Part shown: one piece after another, positions 1 to 8,065 of the stretch
Layout of the letters: the number at the start of each line of letters is the position of its first letter
How positions within the stretch are numbered: position 1 is the stretch's first letter
Origin: Rhizobium anhuiense
GTDB taxonomy: Bacteria > Pseudomonadota > Alphaproteobacteria > Rhizobiales > Rhizobiaceae
Assembly: GCF_003985145.1 (NCBI RefSeq)
Contig: NZ_ML133536.1
Location: forward strand, 105,385-169,384
Reading direction: 5' to 3'
Length of the DNA stretch: 64,000 bases
Notes under the pieces: generated by a model
The model's input: the letters and a program-made list of their open reading frames with translations, nothing else
The model's database searches: none
What the model was told of the DNA's origin: nothing
Translations under genes and position numbers: made by a program

Positions 1-660
1 GGCTATTGCGCGCGCCAGCCGATCATCGCTGAAGTCGAAAGACCTGCTGAGGATCCAGATGTCGTAGAAATCCTTCATGCGGCTGTTTACTCGCCCCAGC
101 ATCACCATTGCCTGGAACTTCTCGGCAATGACCGTTTCTCGCGCATAGGCCCGAAGCCGCGGCATCGGAAAATCGAGCATGGAAGGATAATCCAAAACCT
201 CCACCCCAGGCTCAAGCGCATCGCCAAAACCGATGTCGATGGTCAGGTTGATCCGGGCTCCGCTGATCGAAGTGATCACCCGCAGCCTGAGCCCACCATA
301 ATCCAGTGCCTCGCGAATACGATCCACATGCAGCGTATCAGCGTCGAACGTAACGCCATCGTCGGCCTCTTGCGCCAGAATTTCCCGAAATGTCTCAAGC
401 ATCGGGTCCGGACTCGGATCACCGAAACCCAAAAGATCCAGGTCGCGCGTGCCTCGGTGCGGATTGTCGAACCAACTCATCATCAACATCGCCCCTTTTA
501 GAACAAAGCGATCGGCGTGGGGCGACTGGCTAAGCCGGAACAATAACCGTTCAAGGGCGAAACGCGTCAGGACGAGATCGAAGCTTTGCCCGCTTGCCTT
601 GGCGAGTTGCAACAGGCGGGCGCGCACCGAGGCGCCGACGTTTCTGATTTCTTTAGCCAT
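1..660 (-). CDS. AbiEii-type nucleotidyltransferase toxin, C-terminus cut by window edge
   Basis: Toxin half of an AbiE (type IV) toxin-antitoxin pair. The reverse strand reads 220 codons from an ATG at 660 to the window edge with no stop, so the C-terminus is missing. The nucleotidyltransferase signature is visible: LKGAMLMMSW near residues 54-63 and the acid pair DLDLLG near 73-78, matching the family pattern of a glycine turn followed by DxD. Proteins of this family are thought to transfer nucleotides to cellular targets, and some inhibit phage growth. The start overlaps the antitoxin stop by 8 bp (ATGGCTAA), which implies coupled translation. Family assignment is firm; toxicity and plasmid maintenance are inferred. 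Confidence 0.85.
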   Translation of the reverse strand, partial: MAKEIRNVGASVRARLLQLAKASGQSFDLVLTRFALERLLFRLSQSPHADRFVLKGAMLMMSWFDNPHRGTRDLDLLGFGDPSPDPMLETFREILAQEADDGVTFDADTLHVDRIREALDYGGLRLRVITSISGARINLTIDIGFGDALEPGVEVLDYPSMLDFPMPRLRAYARETVIAEKFQAMVMLGRVNSRMKDFYDIWILSRSFDFSDDRLARAIA

Positions 661-1270
661 TGGCGGTCAGCGCCTCGAGATACGGCCGGATCACAGAGCC
701 AACGCCACCGCGTTCGGCCTGGTTGGCGATTTCGCCAGGAGTAGCCCTTCGTTGCCGCAGCGCCTCCTGCAGCCCTTCTATCGCTACCGAAAGGCCGATC
801 TTGTTGCGATATCGAAAGCAATCGGCAATTGTCTTGGCGATTCCAAAGACCCTCACAGGAACGCCTTCAATGATATGGGTTTCGACGCTGTCGTTGAGAA
901 GGCTGTCTGTGAAGCGCACGATGCGCACAGCGGGGGCTTCCAGTTTCGGCGGCCAGTCCTTACGGCCTATGGCAAGCCAGATTTGTCCGGGGAGCTGATC
1001 TGTCAGGCTGTGAAATGCCAATGCCGAAACGAGGCAGATAACGGCTTTGGGCGCGCGTTTGGCAACCTCCGCCAGGCTGTGGCTGGCGTCGAGCTGCGCA
1101 TCAGGAAGTTGATAGAGACCGCGGGCAAGCCGCAGCACTTCACCATCTCGTTCCATTCGGCTCATGGTGGCAGCCGTGACTCCTGCGTTCCGCAGTTCGA
1201 CGAAACGTGCTATTCCGCGCTCGGTTAGCACGGTCCGAGCGATTTGGCGTTGCGTGACTGAACTGGGCAT
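653..1270 (-). CDS. AbiEi-type antitoxin / transcriptional regulator
   Basis: Antitoxin half of the AbiE pair, 205 aa. The N-terminus (about residues 5-60) reads as a winged helix-turn-helix typical of AbiEi (GVTAATMSRMERDGEVLRLA, then a GLYQLP turn), followed by the larger C-terminal domain that neutralises the toxin in this family (AVICLVSALAFHSLT near residues 76-90). AbiEi proteins are also autorepressors that bind inverted repeats in their own promoter, and a suitable repeat sits 21 bp upstream at 1291-1311. It ends 8 bp inside the toxin gene, giving a two-gene operon. The start is the first ATG in frame and was not tested further. Confidence 0.85.
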   Translation of the reverse strand: MPSSVTQRQIARTVLTERGIARFVELRNAGVTAATMSRMERDGEVLRLARGLYQLPDAQLDASHSLAEVAKRAPKAVICLVSALAFHSLTDQLPGQIWLAIGRKDWPPKLEAPAVRIVRFTDSLLNDSVETHIIEGVPVRVFGIAKTIADCFRYRNKIGLSVAIEGLQEALRQRRATPGEIANQAERGGVGSVIRPYLEALTANG

Positions 1271-1290
1271 TGATATAAAAGCTCGGAGAA

Positions 1291-1311
1291 TAGGATCTAT
1301 TATCCTAGGAT
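1291..1311. promoter_or_regulatory. Inverted repeats upstream of AbiEi, likely autoregulatory operator
   Basis: TAGGAT (1291-1296), five bases, then ATCCTA (1302-1307) form an inverted repeat. The second arm overlaps the palindrome ATCCTAGGAT (1302-1311), so the six-base element occurs three times in 21 bp. It lies just upstream of the antitoxin start at 1270, where AbiEi autorepression sites are found in other systems. Operator function is inferred. Confidence 0.45.
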
Positions 1312-1615
1312 TTGTATCACAATCCCTGGGGCCGAGAAAGCCCTCGCATTATGAATTCTTCACCACGCTAATTACTCGATGGACAAAGTTGACAATTCTA
1401 GTGGTCGCCTGGAGTAAAGATGTAGCTTGCGGCGAGGTCCACTATGCGCGCAGTGAGAGCCGGATAACCCTCGACGATCTCGTCTGCGGCAGCGCCTTGC
1501 AATTTCATCGCAGCGATTGTTCGGACTCGAGAGGAGCACAAATCTCAATTCCATTTGGCTTGCTTCGACGATTTCTCGTTGTCGCCGGCCGGATTGAAGC
1601 TGCTGAGATCCCAGA
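1312..1615. other. Intergenic stretch without a recognisable gene
   Basis: No open frame here has a plausible start, ribosome site and conserved content. The sequence is less GC-rich than the flanks. It separates the AbiE promoter from the 3' end of the XRE regulator, which is transcribed in the same direction. Confidence 0.4.
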
Positions 1616-1858
1616 TTATGCGCCTGTTTGCGTACTCACTTGGGTCTCACCAATCGGTCGCACTAATTCGACGTGGCTGACATCTAAGGCTTGAGCCAGT
1701 TCATAAATCGTAATCAAAGTTGGGTTGCGACGACCTCGCTCCAGGCTACTGAGATATTGCTGGCTGAAACCAGAACGCGCCTCGACCTCTTCCTGTGTCA
1801 GGCCTTTCTCCCGACGCAGGCGGGCAAAATTCGAGCCGACCAGTTTGCGCATGTCCAT
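1616..1858 (-). CDS. Small XRE-family helix-turn-helix regulator
   Basis: An 80 aa protein that is almost entirely one Cro/C1 helix-turn-helix: FARLRREKGLTQEEVEARSG followed by FSQQYLSSLERGRRNPTL, with the usual Q, S and E residues of the recognition helix and the NPTL turn. A short tail of about 15 residues follows. Proteins of this size act as dimeric repressors. It lies between the AbiE pair and the quorum-sensing genes with no partner within 200 bp, so its target is unknown. Upstream, TTTACA (1876-1881) and TGTAAA (1907-1912) form a spaced inverted repeat that could be its own operator. Confidence 0.8.
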   Translation of the reverse strand: MDMRKLVGSNFARLRREKGLTQEEVEARSGFSQQYLSSLERGRRNPTLITIYELAQALDVSHVELVRPIGETQVSTQTGA

Positions 1859-2059
1859 GCGCCGAAAGATCGCCGTTTACACACTCGGAGTTTATCAACT
1901 AAAGTATGTAAAGCTCCTTCCCGTAAATCCCGCCAATGCGGGCGGGTAATGGGTTTAGTTGTCGATATAAGCATCAGCACATTGTCTGCAACTCAGAGAT
2001 TTCGGATGTAACGGTGTCCCATTTGATGTAGGCGAACCTTCGGGCCGCTTGGTGAGAGA

Positions 2060-2404
2060 ATGAAAGTTTGGGAGAAGCGGGTGAACAAAGCGAGCTCATC
2101 CGATGCAAATGGTCGAGAAAAGGAAAGAGAATCGCGCTTCAGCTCGATGCAACAGTCGAAGCTTGAGGCGTTGGCCGTCTCGGCAATTCTCGAACACCGC
2201 CTCCTGATCGCCGCCGACGAAGCTGTCTATGAGGAATGGGCTCGCGCGACCGCAGACCCATCAATTTCCGCCGCCGTGCTCAAGAGCCTGCAGGAGGAGT
2301 ATGTCGCGCGCCAAAAGAAATCTGAAGTCCAGCAAGAAGAACTTTCGGAAATCATCGATGCGTTAGGCTACGTCCCCGAGGTTCCACTCGATAAACATGA
2401 ATGA
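2060..2404 (+). CDS. traM: TraM-like antiactivator of TraR
   Basis: A 114 aa, mostly helical protein placed exactly where rhizobial plasmids carry traM, next to traR. TraM binds TraR, blocks its DNA binding and sets the cell-density threshold for conjugation. The body (SKLEALAVSAILEHRLLIAA and a final ALGYVPEVP) matches the family pattern of a helical bundle ending in an LGF/YxP motif. The family is usually about 102 aa. A GTG at 2081 preceded by GGGAGAAG would give 107 aa and is an alternative start. The gene converges on traR with only 3 bp between the stop codons, so antisense interference is possible. Confidence 0.75.
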   Translation: MKVWEKRVNKASSSDANGREKERESRFSSMQQSKLEALAVSAILEHRLLIAADEAVYEEWARATADPSISAAVLKSLQEEYVARQKKSEVQQEELSEIIDALGYVPEVPLDKHE

Positions 2405-2407
2405 CGG

Positions 2408-3112
2408 TCAAACCAACCCGTGATCTTTAGCAATTGCGACGAGCTGTGGGACGGTCGCAGCCTCAAGTTTTTCGCGCGCTTTATCAAGGTAGTGCTGCAC
2501 TGTCCTCGGGTTGATCCCCGTTAGCATTGCGGTTTCCGGAGCGCTTTTACCCTTTGCCGCCCACATGAGGCACATTGCTTCTCTTGGTGAAAGCAACCGT
2601 CTCGGAGCGACAATGGTCGTCGCAGCGATAATCTTCAGGCAGTAATGGATCACCAGCACCGCTCGGATCGCTTGTTGCGCATCCCGCAGTTTTGAAACGT
2701 CAGCCGTCGGCGCCGAAGATGCAAACGTCAGCATCATCGTCGACCCGAAACTTCCTTCGACGGGGATCGTCACCCCACTCCGAATTCCGTACTCGATCGC
2801 CTGGTCCCGAAAACGCCTGAGTTCGGAGGTTCCACGAGCGGGCCAATCGTCGGCCGTCCAGGAAAACATTTCCATGCGACGCTTGGCTTCAGTAACGACC
2901 GGGTCGATGCGGGAGTAATGGCCTTCGAGATAAACACCCTGCCATTCCTCCGGATAGGAGTTGAATGTGCGGATTTCCAGCCCCTCAGTCTGCAGATAAG
3001 CAAAACGGTCGAAGCCGCATGCGTGCGCAAATGTTTTCAAAGCACTTTTGATCATACGTTCATCATGCGCGGCTTCTGTCATATCGATGAGAGAGCGAAG
3101 GTCACCGTCCAC
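2408..3112 (-). CDS. traR: TraR, LuxR-type quorum-sensing activator of conjugation
   Basis: Autoinducer-dependent transcription factor of 234 aa. The N-terminal two-thirds is the acyl-homoserine-lactone domain (GFDRFAYLQTEG, the W-x-x-x-Y pattern in EEWQGVYLEGHYSRIDPVV, then EYGIRSGVTIPVEG). The last 65 residues are a LuxR helix-turn-helix (LSPREAMCLMWAAKGKSAPE, then INPRTVQHYLDKAREKLEA). The frame stays open to an ATG at 3220, but GTG at 3112 is preferred because AAAGGAG sits just upstream and the product is then 234 aa, the length of Agrobacterium TraR. It should respond to the signal made by TraI and activate the trb operon. It lies downstream of trbI in the same direction. Confidence 0.88.
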   Translation of the reverse strand: MDGDLRSLIDMTEAAHDERMIKSALKTFAHACGFDRFAYLQTEGLEIRTFNSYPEEWQGVYLEGHYSRIDPVVTEAKRRMEMFSWTADDWPARGTSELRRFRDQAIEYGIRSGVTIPVEGSFGSTMMLTFASSAPTADVSKLRDAQQAIRAVLVIHYCLKIIAATTIVAPRRLLSPREAMCLMWAAKGKSAPETAMLTGINPRTVQHYLDKAREKLEAATVPQLVAIAKDHGLV

Positions 3113-3422
3113 TAACTTTTCTCCTTTTTTCGACGGTGCAAGCCTCCCACTCGTCGCGCCGTTCTGACGCCGCGAGGTACCGGTTGCCACCGTTCGGCTA
3201 GCCGGAACCACATGGGACATTGGACGATACGGCAGTTGCTTCTACGCGAAGCAGATCCACGTTCGTTGCATCGCTTAGGTCTATTGACCTCTGCCGGGTA
3301 TTCAACTCTTTCTGATCTAAAGACGATGATTTTTATAGAGATTTTTAGTCACACCTGCGCCCCGCGCGGAATGTACTTGCGACGTTCAGCGACAAGCGAA
3401 AATCTGAGCGTCCGTTAGCTGT
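3113..3422. promoter_or_regulatory. traR leader and trbI-traR spacer
   Basis: About 310 bp between trbI and traR, both reading leftwards. It holds the AAAGGAG ribosome site of traR at about 3114-3126 and must contain the traR promoter. The reading frame of traR remains open through 3113-3220, but that extension lacks similarity to TraR. No other gene was seen. Confidence 0.4.
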
Positions 3423-4721
3423 TTAGCGGCCGCTATAGACAGAATGAAAAATAACATCCTGATCGACCAACACATTGAACTTGTAGCCCGGCCGGATGCG
3501 AATCGTCGGCTGAACGTTCAGATTCTTCGAGATCGTCTCTTCTGCTACGCGGCCAAATGACGCGGCAAAATTCCGTCTTGCTGCATCCGAAGCCGTGTCC
3601 TGCGTCGCGAGCGTCGAACTCTCAGGCATCGACATATCGGTACCCGCCCCGATGATTGCCACCAGGGCTGCAGAACCGAATGTTCTCCAGAGATGTCGGT
3701 CGACCTTGTCCTGGAAGCCGCCATAACCTTCAGCGTCAGTGCCCGCCATACCACCGATCTGCAGGGTAGACCCGTTCGGAAAAATGAGGTCCGTCCAGAC
3801 GACGAGTACCCGTTCCTGGCCGAAAGACACCTTGGAATCGTAGCGACCGAAGAGCTTTGCGCCTTGCGGGATGAGAAGGCGATAACCGGTTGCGCTGTCG
3901 TAGACATTTTGGCTGATCTGAGCGGTAATGCGCCCCGGCAGGTCGGAATTGAGGCCGGTGATCAATGTCGCCGGGATGACTGAACCGCGCTTCAATTCGT
4001 TGGGTGACATCTGCGGCACGACCTGGTTCGGCAGGTAGCCGAGATCCTTGATGTCCTGATTAAAGAAGTCCTCCTTCGACGTCTGCCCGTTCTGATCGAC
4101 GTTCTGCTCCATCAAGCCTGATTTCATGGCCGCGCCATAAAGGTCTGAGGCGCTGCTCGTCACGGCATTTGTCGGCTGGCGGACGGTGTCATTGGTGGAG
4201 ATTGCAGCCTTCTCGACATCGGAGATGTCTACCTTTAGCGGCGAATCGAGCGCCGTGGAACGGGCCTGGAGACGCGCCATCCGTTGCCGCTGGGCTTCGC
4301 GCATATATTGTTCATCCTGCTCTCGCTTCAGGCGTGCCTTCCACTCCTCTTCGGCTTCGAGCCTTTGTCGGCGATCTTGTCGATCTGTTGGTTGGCGCTC
4401 GAAGACCGGTTCCTGCTTTTCCTTTTTCTCCGCGACGACTGGCATCGGTTGAAACACCTCCTGCTTTTCTGGGTCACCGATAATGCCGTCGGTGACACCC
4501 CGCTTAAGCTGATCACCGAAACTGGTCGCAGGGCTGTTGGAAGCACCCTCGATGTCGCCATGATTGAAGGAAAGCCCGCGCAGTGACAGACCAATCACGA
4601 CCACGCCGACGAACAGCACGATGACGATGATGGCGACGATGATCGGCAGGCGGTTGAGCCGGCGCATGCCATTCTGATCGTCGGCCTGGGCTGACGCGCC
4701 AAGTTGGAGCGACTGGACCAT
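3423..4721 (-). CDS. trbI: TrbI, VirB10-like type IV secretion channel protein
   Basis: Last gene of the trb operon, 432 aa. TrbI is the VirB10 homologue that spans inner and outer membranes and forms the core of the mating channel with TrbF and TrbG. Seen here: one N-terminal membrane segment (LPIIVAIIVIVLFVGVVVIG, about residues 25-44), a charged and Q/R-rich region to residue 160, then the conserved VirB10 beta-barrel domain (GSVIPATLITGLNSDLPGRI, YRLLIPQGAKLFGRYDS, ending IRIRPGYKFNVLVDQDVIF). The length is normal. It follows trbH by 11 bp. Confidence 0.95.
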   Translation of the reverse strand: MVQSLQLGASAQADDQNGMRRLNRLPIIVAIIVIVLFVGVVVIGLSLRGLSFNHGDIEGASNSPATSFGDQLKRGVTDGIIGDPEKQEVFQPMPVVAEKKEKQEPVFERQPTDRQDRRQRLEAEEEWKARLKREQDEQYMREAQRQRMARLQARSTALDSPLKVDISDVEKAAISTNDTVRQPTNAVTSSASDLYGAAMKSGLMEQNVDQNGQTSKEDFFNQDIKDLGYLPNQVVPQMSPNELKRGSVIPATLITGLNSDLPGRITAQISQNVYDSATGYRLLIPQGAKLFGRYDSKVSFGQERVLVVWTDLIFPNGSTLQIGGMAGTDAEGYGGFQDKVDRHLWRTFGSAALVAIIGAGTDMSMPESSTLATQDTASDAARRNFAASFGRVAEETISKNLNVQPTIRIRPGYKFNVLVDQDVIFHSVYSGR

Positions 4722-4732
4722 ATTGCTCTCCG

Positions 4733-5173
4733 TCAGTTACCCTGCATGATCGAAAGCGGACTAGCCGGCGTGGCGCCTGCCGCCGTTGGTGTATAAGCAC
4801 GTCCGAGAGCGATCGAAGGCGTCGAAACCCGCGCGAGCAGCTGCCCGTCGAATCCCTCAATTGCATAGGCAAGCTCGACCGGCTTGATGTCTTTGGCGAC
4901 TTTGCCGTCCCTGACGACCGTATAACCCCGCCCCTTCAGGGCCGCCTCGAGGGCGGATGCGAACTCCGATGCGTCCGTCTCCATTTTGATCGTGGTCGTA
5001 GCACCGGCCGGGCCGATCTGTTCGGCCAGACGACTTGCCATGTCGCCGGCGATGGCGCTTGCAGCCGGTCCGGTGACGGCCACAGGTGTGGAACTGGTGG
5101 TCAGTGCGTCGTCCGCCGTTTGGCAACCGGAGAGCAGCGCGCCGACGACGAAATATGTGAGAAGCTTGCGCAT
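4733..5173 (-). CDS. trbH: TrbH, conjugal transfer lipoprotein
   Basis: Small 146 aa lipoprotein of the trb operon. The first 20 residues form a lipoprotein signal peptide with lipobox LSGC (MRKLLTYFVVGALLSGC), predicting attachment to the outer membrane. The rest is a compact alpha/beta domain (LAEQIGPAGATTTIKMETDA, LKGRGYTVVRDG) and a disordered tail rich in A, T and P. TrbH is needed in some but not all plasmids and probably helps assemble TrbG in the outer membrane. It starts 3 bp after the trbG stop. Confidence 0.9.
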   Translation of the reverse strand: MRKLLTYFVVGALLSGCQTADDALTTSSTPVAVTGPAASAIAGDMASRLAEQIGPAGATTTIKMETDASEFASALEAALKGRGYTVVRDGKVAKDIKPVELAYAIEGFDGQLLARVSTPSIALGRAYTPTAAGATPASPLSIMQGN

Positions 5174-5176
5174 GGT

Positions 5177-5989
5177 TCAGCCTCCCCGCCGGATGGTGAT
5201 CTTCTGCTGCCGCCAACCGACACCGGAAACGAGGATCGCCTTGTCGATCGCATAGTCGACGGTCATCATGTCGTTCTTCATGCGATAGTTGACGATGCGA
5301 TTTTGACCGCCGGAGACGACGAAAAGCACAGGCGCATCCTGGCCGGAGATCGACTTCGGGAACTGGATGTAGGTCTTCGCCCCGTCCGAATAGACCCGCT
5401 TCGGTTTCCACGAAGCACCGCCGCTGATTGAATAGGAGAAGTTCAGCTTGTCCGGCGCGGTGCCCGGAATGCCGCCCGTTTCGAGACGGGTGTTGATGTC
5501 GGCGAGCTTGGTGGACACGTCTTCCGGATATTCGAAACCAACGCGCGCCATGTATTGGCTCGGATGGGACTTGAGCTGGATGTGATAGGTGCGCCGCGAT
5601 GTCGTCACGACCATTGAGGTGAGAAGGCCTGGCTCCGACGGTTTGACGATGAGATGGATCGCCTGTCCGCCTGTGGCCCCCGAAGTGGCCGGCTCTACCT
5701 TCCAGCGCACGGTGTCGCCGACCATAACATCGCGAGCGATCTCGCCACCCTGAAGTTCGATGTCGCAGACCTGCAGCGGCGAGCAGACGACGGAAGGTTG
5801 CGTTTCGCCGAACAGGAAGATCACCTTTCCGTCCGGTCCCGTCGTCACCAATCCCGGCGTGCCGCGCCACTTTTTGGAAAGATTTGTTCCTTTCACCTCG
5901 TTGCTCGTCATACTTTGCGCCTGCGCGCCCGCCGCAAGCAAGAGTCCGGCCATGCAGCCGGCGGCCGCGATCAATCCCGTTTTTTTCAT
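5177..5989 (-). CDS. trbG: TrbG, VirB9-like outer-membrane channel protein
   Basis: VirB9 homologue, 270 aa, that with TrbI and TrbH forms the periplasmic and outer-membrane core of the mating channel. It begins with a cleavable signal peptide (MKKTGLIAAAGCMAGLLLAA, cut near AQA at about residue 24). The VirB9 N-domain carries the hallmark C-x-x-x-x-C pair (PSVVCSPLQVCDIELQ) and the C-domain contains the conserved NFSYSISGG...WKPKRVYSDG...TYIQFP beta-sandwich. Length is typical. The gene lies 17 bp after trbF. Confidence 0.95.
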   Translation of the reverse strand: MKKTGLIAAAGCMAGLLLAAGAQAQSMTSNEVKGTNLSKKWRGTPGLVTTGPDGKVIFLFGETQPSVVCSPLQVCDIELQGGEIARDVMVGDTVRWKVEPATSGATGGQAIHLIVKPSEPGLLTSMVVTTSRRTYHIQLKSHPSQYMARVGFEYPEDVSTKLADINTRLETGGIPGTAPDKLNFSYSISGGASWKPKRVYSDGAKTYIQFPKSISGQDAPVLFVVSGGQNRIVNYRMKNDMMTVDYAIDKAILVSGVGWRQQKITIRRGG

Positions 5990-6006
5990 TGAAAGAATCC
6001 CTACCC

Positions 6007-6669
6007 TTAAAGCTGTGCCGTCCAGTCGAAATCCCGGACGTAGAGGCCGATCGGATTGAGGCGGATCGTCGCCTCATCCTGTGGCGCGGTGAGCGTCACC
6101 GTTGCGATCCCGCGGAACCGCCGCGTGCCGGTTTCCTTGCCCTTGCGGTCCCGCTCGTATTCCGTCCAGTCGATCTGATAGGTCTGGTTCGAGAGCGCCA
6201 CGATGTTGTTGACCTCGATGGCAACGGTCGAGGACTTTGCCTTCTCGAACGGAGAATTGCCTCGGAACCAGGCGTTGACCTTCTCCGTCGACGGATCGGA
6301 GGTGCGAAGAAGAGCGTAGGTGCGGTCGATATATTGCTTCTGCACCACCGCATCCGGCGTGATCGAGCGAAAGCTCGTGACGAAGTTGCCGAGTGTGGCG
6401 CGCACCACGCGGACATCGGCATACTCGATCTGCTCGGGGAAGCCTGCGGTGACCGCAGTTCCGAGCTTGTCGACCTCGACGATGTAAGGCACGAGCCTCA
6501 CTTGCGTGCTGAGATACATCGCGTAGCTGAAGCCGATGACGGCCATTACCAGACCGAGGACACCAACAATCCGCCATGCGGCGGCTGCCTTCACATAGGA
6601 ACCATAGCGTTCGCTCCATTCCTGGCGGGCGGCAAGGTATGGGTTTTCCGGGGCGCGGTTCGCTGCCAT
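6007..6669 (-). CDS. trbF: TrbF, VirB8-like inner-membrane assembly protein
   Basis: VirB8 homologue of 220 aa. A short cytoplasmic N-terminus (NPYLAARQEWSERYGSYVKA) is followed by one membrane segment (WRIVGVLGLVMAVIGFSYAMYL, about residues 32-53) and a periplasmic NTF2-like domain with the family features VPYIVEVDKLG and SFRSITPDAVVQKQYIDRTY. VirB8 proteins nucleate the secretion complex. The gene starts 20 bp after the trbL stop. Confidence 0.95.
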   Translation of the reverse strand: MAANRAPENPYLAARQEWSERYGSYVKAAAAWRIVGVLGLVMAVIGFSYAMYLSTQVRLVPYIVEVDKLGTAVTAGFPEQIEYADVRVVRATLGNFVTSFRSITPDAVVQKQYIDRTYALLRTSDPSTEKVNAWFRGNSPFEKAKSSTVAIEVNNIVALSNQTYQIDWTEYERDRKGKETGTRRFRGIATVTLTAPQDEATIRLNPIGLYVRDFDWTAQL

Positions 6670-6689
6670 TTATTTTTCCCTTGTCTCGA

Positions 6690-7871
6690 TTACGGTTTGT
6701 CGTTGCGTTCGGGAGGAGGCTTCGGTCCGCTATGACCGCCGCGCTGTTCATCGAGCTTCGCATTGGCCAGTCCGAGAATGGACCCCGCATAAGCGCCCGG
6801 AGAGCCGATTGCCTTTTCCTTCGCGGCTGATCCGGCTGCTTGCGCGCCGGAACTGAAGCTCGCGCCCATGCCGCGAAGAGCGGCGCCTGCAACGGATGAA
6901 CCAGCAGCTCGTGCGGCTTGCGCGGCCGCAAAGCCTGCGCCGGCGGCGCCGGCGGCGAGGAAGCCAGCGCCTGCGGCGAAAGACGCCGCTTGCCCGCCGT
7001 GGCGGATCGCTTCCATTCCTCCGGACACCGATGCGCCCTGGACAACGCCCTGGATGATGTTCGGGACATACATGGCGATGATGAAGACTACGACGGAAAT
7101 ACCGGCGATCGCCAAGGTCGTAACGAACTGGTCCGATGAGGCAGTCGGAGCTTGCGCAAGGCCAAGCAGGACGTTCGATCCGATCTTGGCGATCATCACC
7201 AAGGCCATGAGCTTCATGCCGACGCCGAAGGCATAGACGAGGTAGCGAACAGCAAAGTCTTTCGTGAAGGACGAACCACCCAGCCCGAGCATGATCATGC
7301 CGGCGAGCAGGCCGACATACATCTCGACCATGACCGACACGAAGATCGCTGCGACAAGCGAGAAGCAGATAACGACGATGCCCATCGCCAGCACCGCCGC
7401 GATCGCAAGCGCATTGTCTTCGAACACCCCGAACTGTGCCTGCTCCGACATCTGCGAGGCGACGCGGATGCCTGCATCGAACACTTCCGCGGGCGACGCT
7501 GAACCAGCGCCGGCGCCAATCTGGAAAAGACTGTCAACCACCGCTCGCGCAAAGGTCGGACCTTGGGTCAGAACGAATGCGAAGAACCCAATGAACATAA
7601 TCCGCCGCACCAGTTCGGCGAACCAGCTGTCCAGCGAGGCTGACTGGATCGCCAGCCAGACGGCCGCAATGCCGATCTCGATCGTTGCGAGAATCCAGAA
7701 TAGGGATTTCGCCGCCTCCATGATGGTGGTCTCCCACCCCCTCGCAGCAGACGAGACCTGGTTTTCCAGTTCCGTGAGGACCTGTCCCTCCTGCGCGAAT
7801 GCGGGAACAGCATAGGCGAGGGAAAAGAGACCTGTAATCAGGAGAGAACGCGCAACAGTCACCTTTACCAT
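6690..7871 (-). CDS. trbL: TrbL, VirB6-like polytopic inner-membrane protein
   Basis: VirB6 homologue of 393 aa that lines the inner-membrane part of the mating channel. A signal-like N-terminus is followed by at least five hydrophobic segments between residues 50 and 265 (for example IMFIGFFAFVLTQG, LAIAAVLAMGIVVICFSLVA and LAIAGISVVVFIIAMYVPNI), then a low-complexity A/G-rich tail from residue 285 (AASFAAGAGFLAAGAAGAGF), typical of TrbL. The ATG overlaps the trbK stop by 7 bp (ATGGTAA). Confidence 0.93.
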   Translation of the reverse strand: MVKVTVARSLLITGLFSLAYAVPAFAQEGQVLTELENQVSSAARGWETTIMEAAKSLFWILATIEIGIAAVWLAIQSASLDSWFAELVRRIMFIGFFAFVLTQGPTFARAVVDSLFQIGAGAGSASPAEVFDAGIRVASQMSEQAQFGVFEDNALAIAAVLAMGIVVICFSLVAAIFVSVMVEMYVGLLAGMIMLGLGGSSFTKDFAVRYLVYAFGVGMKLMALVMIAKIGSNVLLGLAQAPTASSDQFVTTLAIAGISVVVFIIAMYVPNIIQGVVQGASVSGGMEAIRHGGQAASFAAGAGFLAAGAAGAGFAAAQAARAAGSSVAGAALRGMGASFSSGAQAAGSAAKEKAIGSPGAYAGSILGLANAKLDEQRGGHSGPKPPPERNDKP

Positions 7872-8065
7872 CTCGGGCGCATCTCCTGGCCTTCCTTGAT
7901 CGGCGGCAGCTCCTTGTCGGAGCCGAAGAATTTTTCCCGGACGGCGCGCTGCTCCTCGGTGAGCGCAGGTATTCCTGTGTTTCGGGAATTGATGATCAGC
8001 ACTGTCATTGCAGACGATGCAGCGGCGACAGCCAACAGCAAGGCAATCAGGACGGGGCGGCTCAC
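7865..8065 (-). CDS. trbK: TrbK, small entry-exclusion-type protein
   Basis: Short protein of 66 aa in the trbK position. I chose GTG at 8065 because it overlaps the trbJ stop (GTGA) and opens directly with an export signal or membrane anchor (RPVLIALLLAVAAASSAM). An upstream in-frame ATG at 8176 would give a 103 aa product whose extra part is out-of-frame trbJ. TrbK blocks mating between cells carrying the same plasmid. The usual lipobox cysteine is absent, so it may be anchored only by its N-terminus. The last 25 residues resemble the end of TrbJ next to it: both have REKFF, EGQ-x-M and PRW-stop. Confidence 0.8.
   Translation of the reverse strand: MSRPVLIALLLAVAAASSAMTVLIINSRNTGIPALTEEQRAVREKFFGSDKELPPIKEGQEMRPRW

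Noticed and set aside
4857..6077. Long open frame of 406 codons overlapping trbG and trbH
   Set aside because: It is out of frame with trbG and trbH, very rich in R, H and G, and matches no family. It is a shadow of high-GC genes.
6074..7069. Open frame of 331 codons across trbF and trbL
   Set aside because: It overlaps two clear trb genes on the same strand, has the R/P-rich composition of a shadow frame and lacks a ribosome site.
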